NCBI GenBank assembly: GCA_045587665.1
Contig: JAZNCT010000025.1
Location: 1 to 23,397, forward strand
Source of the DNA: SIG710 sp045587665
GTDB taxonomy: Bacteria > Bacillota > Clostridia > Oscillospirales > CAG-272
DNA length: 23,397 nucleotides
Reading direction: 5' to 3'
The position numbers and the translations under genes were made by a program. Positions 6,325 through 15,648 of the stretch are shown here, piece after piece; the first letter of the stretch is position 1; every line of letters begins with the position of its first letter. The notes below the pieces were generated by a model. That model searched no databases, was not told where the DNA came from, and was given only the letters and a program-made list of their open reading frames with translations.

Positions 6325-7431
6325 GTGAACACTGGTGACTTTAAAAACAGCGGCGCAAGCGCAGAGTCGATTTCGGTTTATCCGCTTCCAGATAAGCTTG
6401 GCGGCGGTGCCCGTGCTGCTCTTGTTATAGCGGCATCGGTATTTATGCTGCTTAGCGGTCTTTGGAACGTGATAGGATTTGCCTCGGGAGATGCAGTCCT
6501 TTTTACGGGCGTTTTGGTTCTATCTTTTCTTGTATATATAATTCTTGGGGGAATATGTGCACTTCTTGCACTGGAATGTCCAAGGCTTGCAATTTTGCCA
6601 CCCTTGGTTGCTTTTCTTGGGTCGCTTGGGGTTTCTTCTCTTATGGGAGGCATATCTCCGTCGGCAGTTTTGAGCTCTCTTTTTTCGGTTTTTCCCGCAC
6701 TTTGCGGTTTTATAATAGCTGTGTCAATGAAAAAGGGCGCAAAACGAACCGGTGCTATATTGTCTGCCGCCATAGGGCTGGGAGTGTTCAGCACAGGATT
6801 ATTGCTTCTTTCTGCGGCCTTTTCGGGACAGAATATAGGTCTTTCCCATATAACAGCCGCAATCGACAGTGCCCGTGCCGCATTTATTGAAGCTATGCAG
6901 GAGACATATGCAAAGCTTTCAGAGATATATGGCAACGATATTTCGGGAATGGATATAGAGTTGGCGGTAAATTCGGTATTCAATTTATTGCCGGCGATTA
7001 TTTGCACGATGTTTATGACAGTTGCGTTTTTTTCACAGCTTTCGCTTCTTGCACTTTGCAGGATATGCGGTCTTTACCATAAGCTTGAAAAAAAGGATAC
7101 CGAATTTTCTCTCAGCGTTATTACTGCCCTTGTCTTTGCAGTTTCATATTTGATGTCTATCATTCTTTCAAGTGGTGACAGTGCCGCACTTGCGGTTTTT
7201 GACAATCTTGGGATGATGCTGCAGCCCGGTCTTGCTGTTGTGGGGCTGATGTCTGTTCTGCCAAAGCGAGAGGGGAATATGCTGAGGGTGGGATGTTTTC
7301 CCCTCGTGGCTGTTTTTTTGCTTTTGACCTTTGCCCCTGCTATTGCTTTTGTTCTGCTCTCTGTAATGGGTACTTTTGAAACATTTAAAGCAGCTCGCAG
7401 GACAAATGGGCAGGACAAGGATAAAATATAA
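6325..7431 (+). CDS. yybS: DUF2232 (YybS family) membrane protein
   Basis: 368 aa, starting with GTG behind GGAGGAA. The protein is almost entirely hydrophobic, with about eight predicted membrane segments. A short soluble N-terminus (1-28) precedes the first helix, and a central non-membrane stretch rich in acidic residues falls near 185-220. Sequence alone gives a multi-pass DUF2232 protein; placement directly before gdpP, rplI and dnaB is the conserved Bacillota arrangement (B. subtilis yybS-yybT-rplI-dnaC). Function is not established. Association with cyclic-di-AMP breakdown by the next gene is an inference from synteny. Confidence 0.82.
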   Translation: MNTGDFKNSGASAESISVYPLPDKLGGGARAALVIAASVFMLLSGLWNVIGFASGDAVLFTGVLVLSFLVYIILGGICALLALECPRLAILPPLVAFLGSLGVSSLMGGISPSAVLSSLFSVFPALCGFIIAVSMKKGAKRTGAILSAAIGLGVFSTGLLLLSAAFSGQNIGLSHITAAIDSARAAFIEAMQETYAKLSEIYGNDISGMDIELAVNSVFNLLPAIICTMFMTVAFFSQLSLLALCRICGLYHKLEKKDTEFSLSVITALVFAVSYLMSIILSSGDSAALAVFDNLGMMLQPGLAVVGLMSVLPKREGNMLRVGCFPLVAVFLLLTFAPAIAFVLLSVMGTFETFKAARRTNGQDKDKI

Positions 7432-7457
7432 GAATTATAAAGAAGGAGGAGCTCTAT

Positions 7458-9641
7458 ATGCAAAACAACGATATGCAAAATAACGATGTAAAAGAGCCTG
7501 TAAAAGAAAAAAGCTCAATCAGGGCGCGCGCTCGCCGAGACAAATCCTTTTTCAACTATCCGCTGGCCTTCTTCCTTTGCACCGGTGTCGGAATAGCCCT
7601 GCTTTTTGCCCTCTGGGCTCTTCATTTTCTTACTCAGACCGATGCGTTTTCGATGCTTGTTTTTGCAACGTCAATATATCTGATCGCCGTTAGCGTGATA
7701 ATCTTTTCCATAGCTCTTCTTGGGAAGAGAGCAACAAGGAGAGAGATAATCCTTCATCGCTTTGACCGTATGCTGGATGACATGGTTTTTCCATATATCA
7801 TAACAAATTCGGAAGGCGTGGTGGTAAAATACAACCATGCGGCACGAAATATTTTTGATAAAAAAGGCGTTGGGCTTATGCCCGAGGTTTCCGTAGTACT
7901 GCCATACCTTGACCCTGATATTATAAAACGTTCGGCAATTGAGAGGGTGGAACTGCAGTATAAGGCGCCGGACGGTGCAGAGGATATAAGATATATCATA
8001 ATAGAGAGCACCGAGACCCTTATAGGAGATGCAAAAAAAACAAGCGACCCTACAAAGGGAGTTTACTATCTGACAACTATCATAGACATAACTGCCGAGA
8101 AGAATCAGCTTATTTCTGTGGCAAAGAGGCTTGAAAACGAGTCTATCGTTATGGGCAGAGCAGAGATCGACGATCTTAAAGCTTTTTCGGATGCTTCGGG
8201 TGTTTCAGAAAAAGAAGCCTCGGAAAAGGTGAGAGAGCTGCTTTCCGACTGGGTAAGTCATATGAACGGAATTATGTATGAGCCGGAGACCAGAAAATTT
8301 ATCATTATGATGCCTCTCAGCTCTCTCGGCAGATCAATAAGAGATAAATTTCAGATACTTGATACTATCAGAGAGGCCGTTTCAACAAAGGAAGAGGAGC
8401 TTACCCTTTCTATGGGCTTTTCGGCAACCGGCGAAAGCCTTGCCGAAAGAATGAAAAATGCGGATATTGCTTTTGAACAGAGAAAGAGCGGAAACAAGGC
8501 TGTTATCAATACCTCCGGTGAGCTTACTGTTTTCGGACGTGACCGCCGCAGACAGGTTTCAAGAGGCAGCTCTGAATACCGCCGGATAGGCAATACGCTG
8601 AGAAGAATGATAGAGGATAGCAAAAATGTCCTTATCATGGGCCACAGCCGCCCCGATTATGATAGCATCGGCAGTGCGATAGGCGTTGCAAAGCTGGTTT
8701 CTGACATACGATCTGATTGGAATATTGTTATAAATGATAAGAGTGATGAGAATTTTGTTCGCCTGACTGAGGATATTATTGCAAAAGAAGAATACGATGG
8801 CAGATTTATCGGAGAAGCCGAGGCTATGGAGAAGGCTTCAAGCAGCACACTTCTGATAATCACAGATGTAAATTCTCTGCGTAATATGGAGAGCCAGTCT
8901 CTTTATAGGTCTCTAAGAGAGGTGATCGGCGGCAAGATAGCTATAATAGACCACCATGAGAAAAATGAAAATACCGTTCCCGGAGATTTTGAATATATAG
9001 ATACTTCCTGCTCATCTGCTTCGGAGATAATTGCAGGCGTGCTTGAAATATCATTGCGCAGAGCAAGGCTTACCTCGGAGGAGGCGACCATACTTCTTTC
9101 GGGAATAATGCTTGATACAAAGAATTTCACTCAGTATGCAAGCGGAAAGACCTATGCAGCTGCAGAATATCTCAGTCGATGCTCCGGCAGAGCCGAGAGG
9201 GCAAAGAAATTTTTTGATGCGGATTATGAAACATTTTCCGCCGAATTTGCAATCGGTTCGGGACTTCGTCTTATCAGTGGCGGCAGAATTGCCCTTTGCA
9301 GCGGAGCCGGACTTGCGGATGAGGCAAAAACAAAGATCGTTATAGGCCGAATTGCAGACAGACTTTTGACAATGGAGGGCGTTCTTGCTTCAATCGTTAT
9401 TGCCGAATATGGCGGAAGGATAAATGCAAGCGCACGTTCCGGAAACAATATCGTCAACTGTGCCGAACTGCTTTCGGGTGTTGGCGGAGGAAACTTTAAC
9501 AATGCCGGCGGCCGCTCTGAGGAGCTGACCTTGCCGGAATTTGAAAGAAAAGTGCTGGAAAATGCAATGAAGTTTATGAGCGAAAATATCGACGGCACAG
9601 CTCCGCGAAGCAAAACAGATATAAACGAAGAGGATCTTTAA
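7458..9641 (+). CDS. gdpP: cyclic-di-AMP phosphodiesterase GdpP
   Basis: 727 aa; ATG behind AAGGAGGAG. Two N-terminal membrane helices (about 33-58 and 64-89) are followed by a PAS-like domain (100-215), a degenerate GGDEF-like domain (225-360), and DHH (390-560) plus DHHA1 (570-700) domains. The Mn2+ ligands of the DHH domain are present: H396, D400, D402 (GHSRPDYDSIGS), D470 (IITD), D498-H499-H500 and D553. It hydrolyses c-di-AMP to pApA, affecting wall and ion homeostasis. Two local changes from the usual pattern: DHHEKN instead of DHHRR-type, and GGGN (676-679) where DHHA1 domains normally have GGGH. Whether these alter substrate use is unknown. It is followed 63 bases later by rplI. Confidence 0.95.
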   Translation: MQNNDMQNNDVKEPVKEKSSIRARARRDKSFFNYPLAFFLCTGVGIALLFALWALHFLTQTDAFSMLVFATSIYLIAVSVIIFSIALLGKRATRREIILHRFDRMLDDMVFPYIITNSEGVVVKYNHAARNIFDKKGVGLMPEVSVVLPYLDPDIIKRSAIERVELQYKAPDGAEDIRYIIIESTETLIGDAKKTSDPTKGVYYLTTIIDITAEKNQLISVAKRLENESIVMGRAEIDDLKAFSDASGVSEKEASEKVRELLSDWVSHMNGIMYEPETRKFIIMMPLSSLGRSIRDKFQILDTIREAVSTKEEELTLSMGFSATGESLAERMKNADIAFEQRKSGNKAVINTSGELTVFGRDRRRQVSRGSSEYRRIGNTLRRMIEDSKNVLIMGHSRPDYDSIGSAIGVAKLVSDIRSDWNIVINDKSDENFVRLTEDIIAKEEYDGRFIGEAEAMEKASSSTLLIITDVNSLRNMESQSLYRSLREVIGGKIAIIDHHEKNENTVPGDFEYIDTSCSSASEIIAGVLEISLRRARLTSEEATILLSGIMLDTKNFTQYASGKTYAAAEYLSRCSGRAERAKKFFDADYETFSAEFAIGSGLRLISGGRIALCSGAGLADEAKTKIVIGRIADRLLTMEGVLASIVIAEYGGRINASARSGNNIVNCAELLSGVGGGNFNNAGGRSEELTLPEFERKVLENAMKFMSENIDGTAPRSKTDINEEDL

Positions 9642-9704
9642 TAAAAACAGGGCGCACCTATCCCCGTGGTGAGGCCGCAAAAAACAGGGGAGAAAGGAAT
9701 AAAA

Positions 9705-10148
9705 ATGAAGGTTATTCTAACTCAGGATGTTAAGGCTCAGGGAAAAAAGGGTCAGATGATCGAGGTTGCAGACGGCTACGGGCGCAACTATCTTATAGCG
9801 CGCGGTCTTGCTATTCCTGCAGATAATAAGGCTATAAACGAGCTTAAAAACAGAGAAGCTTCAATTCAGCACAAAATAGAGGTTGAAAAGCAGGAGGCAA
9901 GAGACATTGCGGCAAAGCTTGAGGGCATACTGGTTAAATTTGCAGTTGCCGCAGGTGCAGACGGACGTCTTTATGGCTCTGTTACATCAAAGGACATTGC
10001 CGACGAGCTTCAGAAGAGTGGAATTACTATCGACAAGAGAAAGATAGTTCTTGCTGACCCCCTCAAGGCTTTCGGTTCATACACCGTTGATGTTAAGCTA
10101 TATACAGAGATCACGGGCAAGATCAATGTTGTGATCACAGAAAAATAA
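9705..10148 (+). CDS. rplI: 50S ribosomal protein bL9
   Basis: 147 aa, normal length. The N-terminal rRNA-binding domain begins MKVILTQDVKAQGKKG and includes VADGYGRNYLIARGLA. A long central helix (about 42-75) follows, and then the C-terminal domain with GADGRLYGSVTSKDIA. The start is the ATG at 9705, preceded by AAAGGA; an upstream in-frame GTG would add 13 unrelated residues and lacks a good site. It is encoded between gdpP and dnaB, the conserved Bacillota order. Confidence 0.97.
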   Translation: MKVILTQDVKAQGKKGQMIEVADGYGRNYLIARGLAIPADNKAINELKNREASIQHKIEVEKQEARDIAAKLEGILVKFAVAAGADGRLYGSVTSKDIADELQKSGITIDKRKIVLADPLKAFGSYTVDVKLYTEITGKINVVITEK

Positions 10149-10215
10149 GTTTTGCCTATATAAAAGGTGTTTTTTAAAATAAAACGGACATAATAAACTT
10201 TAAGGATCAGAGAAG

Positions 10216-11571
10216 ATGAATGAAGAAGTAATCCGAAAACTGCCCTTTTCAATGATAGCCGAACAATCTCTGCTTGGGTCTATCCTTATTGATCCCGAGT
10301 CCTTTAACCATATAGCCGATATCGTCAGTGCAGATGATTTTTATATTTCAGAGCACACCCAGATCTTCCATGCAATGAGAGATCTGTATATGACGGATAA
10401 TGAGATAGACATAGTTACGCTTATCGACCGTCTTGTATCAAAGGGAATATATGACAAATCGGGTGGCGAGGACTATATCAGAACCATTGGCGAGGTGGTT
10501 CCCAGTGCTCTCAATGTAAAGGACTATGCAAAGATAGTTAAAGAAAAAAGCCTGCTGAGAAAGCTTATCGACGTGTGCGGAGATATATCGGATTCGGCAT
10601 ACAGCGAGCAGGATGCTGTTGAATTTATAATCGGAAATGCAGAGCAGAAGATATTTGACATCGCACAAAAGAGAGAAACAAAAAATTTCACTCATATAAG
10701 CGATGCTCTTATGCAGGTATATGACCATTTGCACCTGCTGAATACAGATAAAGAGGCAACTCAGGGTGTGGCAACAGGCTTTGCAGGCCTTGACGGTGTT
10801 CTTGCCGGAATGGGGAAAAGCGACCTTATTATAGTGGGAGCGCGCCCGGGTATGGGTAAGACCTCGTTTGTGCTCAATGTTGGCACAAATGTTGCCAGAA
10901 TGACAGGCAAGACCGTTTGCATCTTTTCTCTTGAAATGTCTGCTGAGCAGCTTGTTACCCGTGTGGTTTCGAGCGAAGCAATGATCGAATCGAAAAAGCT
11001 GAGAACGGGTGAGCTGACTCCCGAGGACTGGGATGCTATGGCGCACACGGCAGAATGGCTTTCAAAATGCAATATCCTTATAGATGATACTGCCGGAATC
11101 ACTGTGACGGGTATGAAATCAAAGCTCCGCCGAGTTGACAATCTGGGGCTTGTTGTCATCGACTATCTTCAGCTTATGCAGAGTGACAGAAGGAGCGACA
11201 ACAGAGCTCAGGAAGTCTCGGAAATATCCAGATCTATAAAGCTTATGGCAAAGGAGCTTGGCGTTCCGATACTTTGCTGTGCTCAGCTGAACCGTGCGGC
11301 AGAGAAAAACAGTGATAAAAGACCTATGTTAAGCGACCTGCGTGATTCCGGCTCTATCGAGCAGGATGCAGATGCTGTACTTTTCCTTTATCGAAGCGAA
11401 TATTATCAAAACGACAGCGGGGAAGACGGGGCCCCGCCCCCCGAGGCAAATGTTGCCGAGGTCATTATTGCCAAAAACCGTCACGGCTCAACCACAACTG
11501 TCAAGGTGGGCTGGATAGGCCAGTTTACAAAGTTCCGTTCAATTGCTCTGGACGGAACGTCCGGTGCTTAA
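10216..11571 (+). CDS. dnaB: replicative DNA helicase DnaB (DnaC in Bacillus)
   Basis: 451 aa. The N-terminal domain (10-110) binds primase and packs the hexamer ring. The RecA-like motor domain has Walker A GARPGMGKTS (208-217), the FSLEMS motif (237-242), Walker B VIDYLQLM (314-321), the DLRDSGSIEQDAD motif (374-386) and the arginine finger region AKNRHG (419-424). No intein or insertion is present. It unwinds DNA ahead of the replisome. TAAGGA lies about 9 bases upstream of the ATG, with a possible AGAGAAG nearer to it. It overlaps nothing but runs directly into tilS with a GC-rich hairpin between. Confidence 0.97.
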   Translation: MNEEVIRKLPFSMIAEQSLLGSILIDPESFNHIADIVSADDFYISEHTQIFHAMRDLYMTDNEIDIVTLIDRLVSKGIYDKSGGEDYIRTIGEVVPSALNVKDYAKIVKEKSLLRKLIDVCGDISDSAYSEQDAVEFIIGNAEQKIFDIAQKRETKNFTHISDALMQVYDHLHLLNTDKEATQGVATGFAGLDGVLAGMGKSDLIIVGARPGMGKTSFVLNVGTNVARMTGKTVCIFSLEMSAEQLVTRVVSSEAMIESKKLRTGELTPEDWDAMAHTAEWLSKCNILIDDTAGITVTGMKSKLRRVDNLGLVVIDYLQLMQSDRRSDNRAQEVSEISRSIKLMAKELGVPILCCAQLNRAAEKNSDKRPMLSDLRDSGSIEQDADAVLFLYRSEYYQNDSGEDGAPPPEANVAEVIIAKNRHGSTTTVKVGWIGQFTKFRSIALDGTSGA

Positions 11572-11579
11572 AAATATAC

Positions 11580-11606
11580 CGCTCGGCGGTTTTTTGCCGC
11601 CGAGCG
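11580..11606 (+). promoter_or_regulatory. GC-rich hairpin between dnaB and tilS
   Basis: A 10-bp perfect stem (11580-11589 with 11597-11606) has a T-rich loop and no T run after it, so it is a poor terminator. Its right arm ends two bases before the proposed tilS ATG and covers the place where a ribosome binding site would be. It may limit tilS translation unless ribosomes leaving dnaB open it. Confidence 0.6.
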
Positions 11607-11608
11607 AG

Positions 11609-13015
11609 ATGCTGTCCGGTTATATAGATGCTTCAAATGAGCAGAAAATTGACAGCAGAGGAGTGCCAAAGGCCATATTGGTGGCATATTCCGGCGGAGC
11701 AGATTCATCCTGTCTCCTCAGGCTTCTCAGTGATTGGTGTGCTCAAAACAGAGCTATGCTCTATGCAGCTCATGTAAATCACGGCATAAGAGGCGGGGAG
11801 GCACTGCGAGACAGAGATTTTTGCAAAAAAGAGTGCGAAAAGCTTGGCGTTGAGCTTTTTATACTCAATGCCGATGTTCCCAAAATAGCTGCCGAAAGCG
11901 GTAAAAGCATCGAAAGTGCGGCAAGGGATGTTAGATATGAGTTCTTTGCTGATATAATGACAAGGAAGAATATTCCCGTTCTTGCAACAGCTCACAATGC
12001 CGACGACAATCTTGAAACAGTGCTTTTCAGGTTGGCAAGAGGAACTGCCGCAAGAGGGCTTTGCGGTATTCCCCCTGTGCGGCAAATGGAAAACGGAGCA
12101 CTTGTGGTCCGTCCCCTTTTGGGCTGTTCAAAGAAAGAGATAATTGAATATTGCCGAAAAAACAGCATAGATTTTGTTTTTGACAGCACAAATGCAGAGA
12201 CGCTTTATGCCAGAAACAGCATAAGAGCCGGGGCTTTGCCTGTGCTTTTTGAGATAAATCCGGCGGCGTCCGAGGCGGCACTGAGATCCTGCCGTATCCT
12301 TAGAGAGGATTGCGATTATCTTGATTCGCTTGCCAAAAAATATATTGCAGAGAATGATTACAACCTTATATCAAGGATAGGTGAGCTTGAGGATCCCATT
12401 TTGTTCAGGGTGTTGCAAAGGCTGTATGCCGAAGTGTGCGGAAGAATGATAGAATATGATCACCTTGCGTCACTGAAAGGCCTTATAAAAAAGGGAAGAG
12501 AGCTCTCGTCTATAGATCTTCCGGGCAATATTACTGCCAAAATTCAAGGTGGCAGATTAGCGTTTTTGAAAAGCACAAAAGCCGAAGAGATAATATCGCT
12601 CTCTCCAACAGAGCTTGCTGAGGGGGATAATATTCTTCGAAGTGGATATATTTTGCGTGTGGAAAAGGAATTTTCCACATACTCTTCACAAACTACACAG
12701 CAAATTCAAATATCACAGGAAAATATTTACAAGTTATTTACACACGTTTACATTCAAAGTGATAAAATAAATGGTATACTTTGCGCAAGGGGACGGCTTT
12801 CGGGAGATAAGATACGCTCGGGAGGCATAAGCCGGGACGTAAGAAAGCTCTATTCTGAGAAAAAGCTGACTGTTGAAGAAAGACCCGGATACCCTATCGT
12901 CTATGACGGTGAAGGAATAGTCTGGATCCCGAACATGGCACTGCGTGACGGTATAAAGGCAAATGAAAAAAACGGCTCCAATGTATGGAAGCTTACAATT
13001 TTTCGGAAATTATGA
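11609..13015 (+). CDS. tilS: tRNA(Ile)-lysidine synthase TilS
   Basis: 468 aa from the ATG at 11609. This start puts the ATP-binding P-loop SGGADS at residues 28-33, as usual in the family; the frame is open further upstream to a TTG inside dnaB, but that adds an odd extension across the hairpin. Further motifs: HVNHGIRGGEA and TAHNADDNLETVLFRLARGTA, the TilS N-type PPase signature. The C-terminal region continues to the end as expected for long-form TilS, with a weakly conserved AT-rich stretch (about 12680-12780). The enzyme attaches lysine to C34 of the CAU anticodon of tRNA-Ile so that it reads AUA codons; it is essential. The weak ribosome site suggests coupling to dnaB. Confidence 0.93.
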   Translation: MLSGYIDASNEQKIDSRGVPKAILVAYSGGADSSCLLRLLSDWCAQNRAMLYAAHVNHGIRGGEALRDRDFCKKECEKLGVELFILNADVPKIAAESGKSIESAARDVRYEFFADIMTRKNIPVLATAHNADDNLETVLFRLARGTAARGLCGIPPVRQMENGALVVRPLLGCSKKEIIEYCRKNSIDFVFDSTNAETLYARNSIRAGALPVLFEINPAASEAALRSCRILREDCDYLDSLAKKYIAENDYNLISRIGELEDPILFRVLQRLYAEVCGRMIEYDHLASLKGLIKKGRELSSIDLPGNITAKIQGGRLAFLKSTKAEEIISLSPTELAEGDNILRSGYILRVEKEFSTYSSQTTQQIQISQENIYKLFTHVYIQSDKINGILCARGRLSGDKIRSGGISRDVRKLYSEKKLTVEERPGYPIVYDGEGIVWIPNMALRDGIKANEKNGSNVWKLTIFRKL

Positions 13016-13025
13016 GAGGCAGAAT

Positions 13026-13577
13026 ATGAATAACGACATTGCGGAAATACTTATTGACGAAAAGGAAATCAGCGAGATATGCTCAAGAATTGCTGGCGAC
13101 ATAAGCAGAGATTATAAAAACAGCGATAAAAAGCTGCTTCTTCTTTGCATATTAAAGGGTTCGGTGGTATTTATGGGCGAGCTGATGAAGCGCATAGATC
13201 TCCCTGTTGAGATCGACTTTATGAAGGTCTCATCCTATGGAGCGGGAACTGCCACAACAGGCAACATCAATATTCATCTTGATCTTCAGCGCCCCGATAT
13301 GGCAGATATAGACATCATAATCGTTGAGGATATCATCGACAGCGGCAGAACGCTTTCTCATCTCACAGAATATCTGAAGATGAAGGGCGCACACAGTGTC
13401 AGAACCTGCACGCTTCTTGACAAGCCCTCACGCAGGGAGGTTGATTTTGACGCCGACTACACAGGAAAGATAATTCCCGATAAGTTTGTTGTGGGCTTTG
13501 GTCTTGATTATAACGAGATGTACCGTGCTCTTCCTTTTGTGGGAGTGCTGAAGCCTCAGGTTTATGAGGAAAAATAA
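13026..13577 (+). CDS. hpt: hypoxanthine phosphoribosyltransferase
   Basis: 183 aa. The start ATG at 13026 has GAGAGG upstream, 10 bases after the tilS stop. The PRPP-binding loop IIVEDIIDSGRTL (98-110) and the early LKGSVVFM motif (43-50) are diagnostic, as is the late VVGFGLDYNE segment (155-164) that contacts the base. It salvages hypoxanthine and guanine to IMP and GMP using PRPP. The tilS-hpt-ftsH order is conserved in Bacillota. Confidence 0.96.
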   Translation: MNNDIAEILIDEKEISEICSRIAGDISRDYKNSDKKLLLLCILKGSVVFMGELMKRIDLPVEIDFMKVSSYGAGTATTGNINIHLDLQRPDMADIDIIIVEDIIDSGRTLSHLTEYLKMKGAHSVRTCTLLDKPSRREVDFDADYTGKIIPDKFVVGFGLDYNEMYRALPFVGVLKPQVYEEK

Positions 13578-13621
13578 TTATACAGACTAAATTTACCGAC
13601 ATAGGGTCGGAAGGAGCATAG

Positions 13622-15604
13622 ATGAAAAACAATTTTAAGATAATATTGTTCTATATCGTGCTGATCGCACTTATAATTTTTGCGGTCTCACAGATATTCA
13701 GAACAACCGAGGCAAAGGTTGAAAAGCTTGAAAACTATAGCCAGGTAGTAGAATATTTTCAGAGCGAAAAGGTTAAGGGCTTTACGGTCAGCGATAAAAA
13801 TTATATCACTCTGACCCTCACCGATGATACCTATGCAGGCTATCAGCTCAGCAATATCAATATTTTTTATAACGACCTTGGCGAGCTTATCCTTTCGCAA
13901 AAGGCAGAGGGCATTTTAACAGAATATGATTATAAGCCTGCGGTCACTTACCCATGGTGGGTTTCTCTTTTGCCATATGCGATAATTATAGTTCTATTTA
14001 TATTCCTCTGGATATTCATAATGAATCAGGCTGTTGGAAAAGGCGGCGGAAAGATGAACAGCTTTGGCAAGGCAAGAGTGAAAATGGCATCTGCCGACAA
14101 GAAAAAGGTTCTCTTTGCCGACGTTGCCGGTGCTGATGAAGAAAAAGAGGAGCTTAAAGAGGTTGTAGAATTTCTTAAAGACCCCAAGAAATATACAAAG
14201 CTTGGTGCAAAGATACCTCACGGTGTTCTTCTTGTTGGCCCTCCAGGTACCGGTAAAACACTGCTTGCAAAGGCGGTTGCGGGCGAAGCGGATGTACCCT
14301 TCTTTTCGATTTCAGGTTCTGACTTTGTTGAAATGTATGTAGGTGTTGGTGCTTCGAGAGTAAGAGACCTTTTTGACACCGCAAAAAAAGCACCCGCAAG
14401 CATTGTTTTTATTGACGAAATTGACGCAGTGGGACGTCATAGAGGCGCAGGCCTTGGCGGCGGACACGACGAAAGAGAGCAGACCCTTAATCAACTGCTT
14501 GTTGAAATGGACGGCTTTGGCTCAAACGAGGGTATTATCGTTATTGCGGCAACAAACCGCCCTGACATTCTTGATCCTGCGCTTCTGCGTCCGGGACGCT
14601 TTGACCGCCAGATAACTGTTGGTTATCCCGATATCAAGGGACGTGAAGAGATCCTTAAGGTCCACGCCAAAAACAAGCCGATCGAGGCTGCTGTTGATTT
14701 CCGTAAGGTAGCGCAGAGCACCGTTGGATTTACGGGCGCAGATCTTGCAAATCTTCTCAACGAGGCCGCACTTCTCGCTGCAAGACGGAGCAAGGAGCTT
14801 ATCGGCATGGATGAGATCGAGGATGCCTATATGAAGGTTATTATGGGTCCCCAGAAAAAGGCAAAGCAGAGAAGAGAAAAGGATAATAAGCTATGTGCAT
14901 ATCACGAGGCAGGTCACGCTGTTGCGGCATATGCTTCGCCCACAGCCGACCCCGTTAAGCATATCACTATCATTCCTGCCGGCAGTGCAGGCGGCGTTAC
15001 CATTATGGTTCCCGAAGAAGACAAAATGGGCCGAACAAGAAACGAAATGATAGACGATATCATTGTGAGCCTTGGCGGCCGCGTTGCAGAGGCTTTGGTG
15101 CTTGAAGATATCTCAACAGGCGCTTCGAGTGATATCCAGCACGCAACAAAGGTTGCAAGAGCGATGGTTGAAAGATACGGTATGAGCGAAAAGCTGGGTA
15201 CTGTTCTTTACGGAAACGAGCACGGAAGCTCCGAGGTGTTCCTTGGACGTGACTTCAGCTCCGGTAAGAATTATTCTGAAAAGACTGCTGCCGAGATAGA
15301 CGATGAGGTCAGAGCCATAATAGACGGTGCTTACAAAAAGTGTACCGAATATCTTAAAGCCAATATGGATAAGCTTCATTTTGTTGCCGAATATCTCTTT
15401 AAGCACGAGAGCATGGACAGCGATCAGTTTAAATATGCTATGGAGCATGAAAACTGCACAGCAGAGGAGATAGAGGCTATAGCAGAAGCAAAGAGACGTG
15501 AAAGCTCTGAGGAAAACAAGCTTCAGGCAGAGAAAAATGCCGAGGAAGCAAGAAAGGCCGAGGAGGCAGAAAAGGCTGAAAACGAAGCTCCAAATGAGCA
15601 ATAA
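13622..15604 (+). CDS. ftsH: ATP-dependent zinc metalloprotease FtsH
   Basis: 660 aa; ATG behind GGAAGGAG. Membrane helices at about 5-24 and 112-134 flank a short extracytoplasmic domain. The AAA+ module has Walker A GPPGTGKT (206-213), Walker B IVFIDE (261-266) and the second region of homology ending in LRPGRFDRQ (322-330). The protease has HEAGH (428-432) with D504 as the likely third zinc ligand. The C-terminal 35 residues are a Glu/Lys/Ala-rich, probably coiled tail. FtsH degrades misassembled membrane proteins and short-lived regulators. It is the last gene of the run. I see no convincing terminator in the 44 bases before the convergent gene. Confidence 0.97.
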   Translation: MKNNFKIILFYIVLIALIIFAVSQIFRTTEAKVEKLENYSQVVEYFQSEKVKGFTVSDKNYITLTLTDDTYAGYQLSNINIFYNDLGELILSQKAEGILTEYDYKPAVTYPWWVSLLPYAIIIVLFIFLWIFIMNQAVGKGGGKMNSFGKARVKMASADKKKVLFADVAGADEEKEELKEVVEFLKDPKKYTKLGAKIPHGVLLVGPPGTGKTLLAKAVAGEADVPFFSISGSDFVEMYVGVGASRVRDLFDTAKKAPASIVFIDEIDAVGRHRGAGLGGGHDEREQTLNQLLVEMDGFGSNEGIIVIAATNRPDILDPALLRPGRFDRQITVGYPDIKGREEILKVHAKNKPIEAAVDFRKVAQSTVGFTGADLANLLNEAALLAARRSKELIGMDEIEDAYMKVIMGPQKKAKQRREKDNKLCAYHEAGHAVAAYASPTADPVKHITIIPAGSAGGVTIMVPEEDKMGRTRNEMIDDIIVSLGGRVAEALVLEDISTGASSDIQHATKVARAMVERYGMSEKLGTVLYGNEHGSSEVFLGRDFSSGKNYSEKTAAEIDDEVRAIIDGAYKKCTEYLKANMDKLHFVAEYLFKHESMDSDQFKYAMEHENCTAEEIEAIAEAKRRESSEENKLQAEKNAEEARKAEEAEKAENEAPNEQ

Positions 15605-15648
15605 TAAAATTTGCCGAGACCCGGTGTGTCCCTCCAATTTTTTCTGTT

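Noticed and set aside
9666..9704. Upstream GTG start for rplI
   Set aside because: bL9 begins MKVIL in all bacteria I know; the ATG at 9705 has the ribosome site.
11543..11608. TTG start for tilS inside dnaB
   Set aside because: It would add 22 residues coded by the dnaB end and the GC hairpin; the ATG at 11609 gives the usual distance to the SGGxDS motif.
12730..12780. Possible internal promoter for hpt in an AT-rich part of tilS
   Set aside because: TATACT is present, but the best -35 (TTCAAA, 16 bases away) is weak, and the stretch codes for TilS without interruption.
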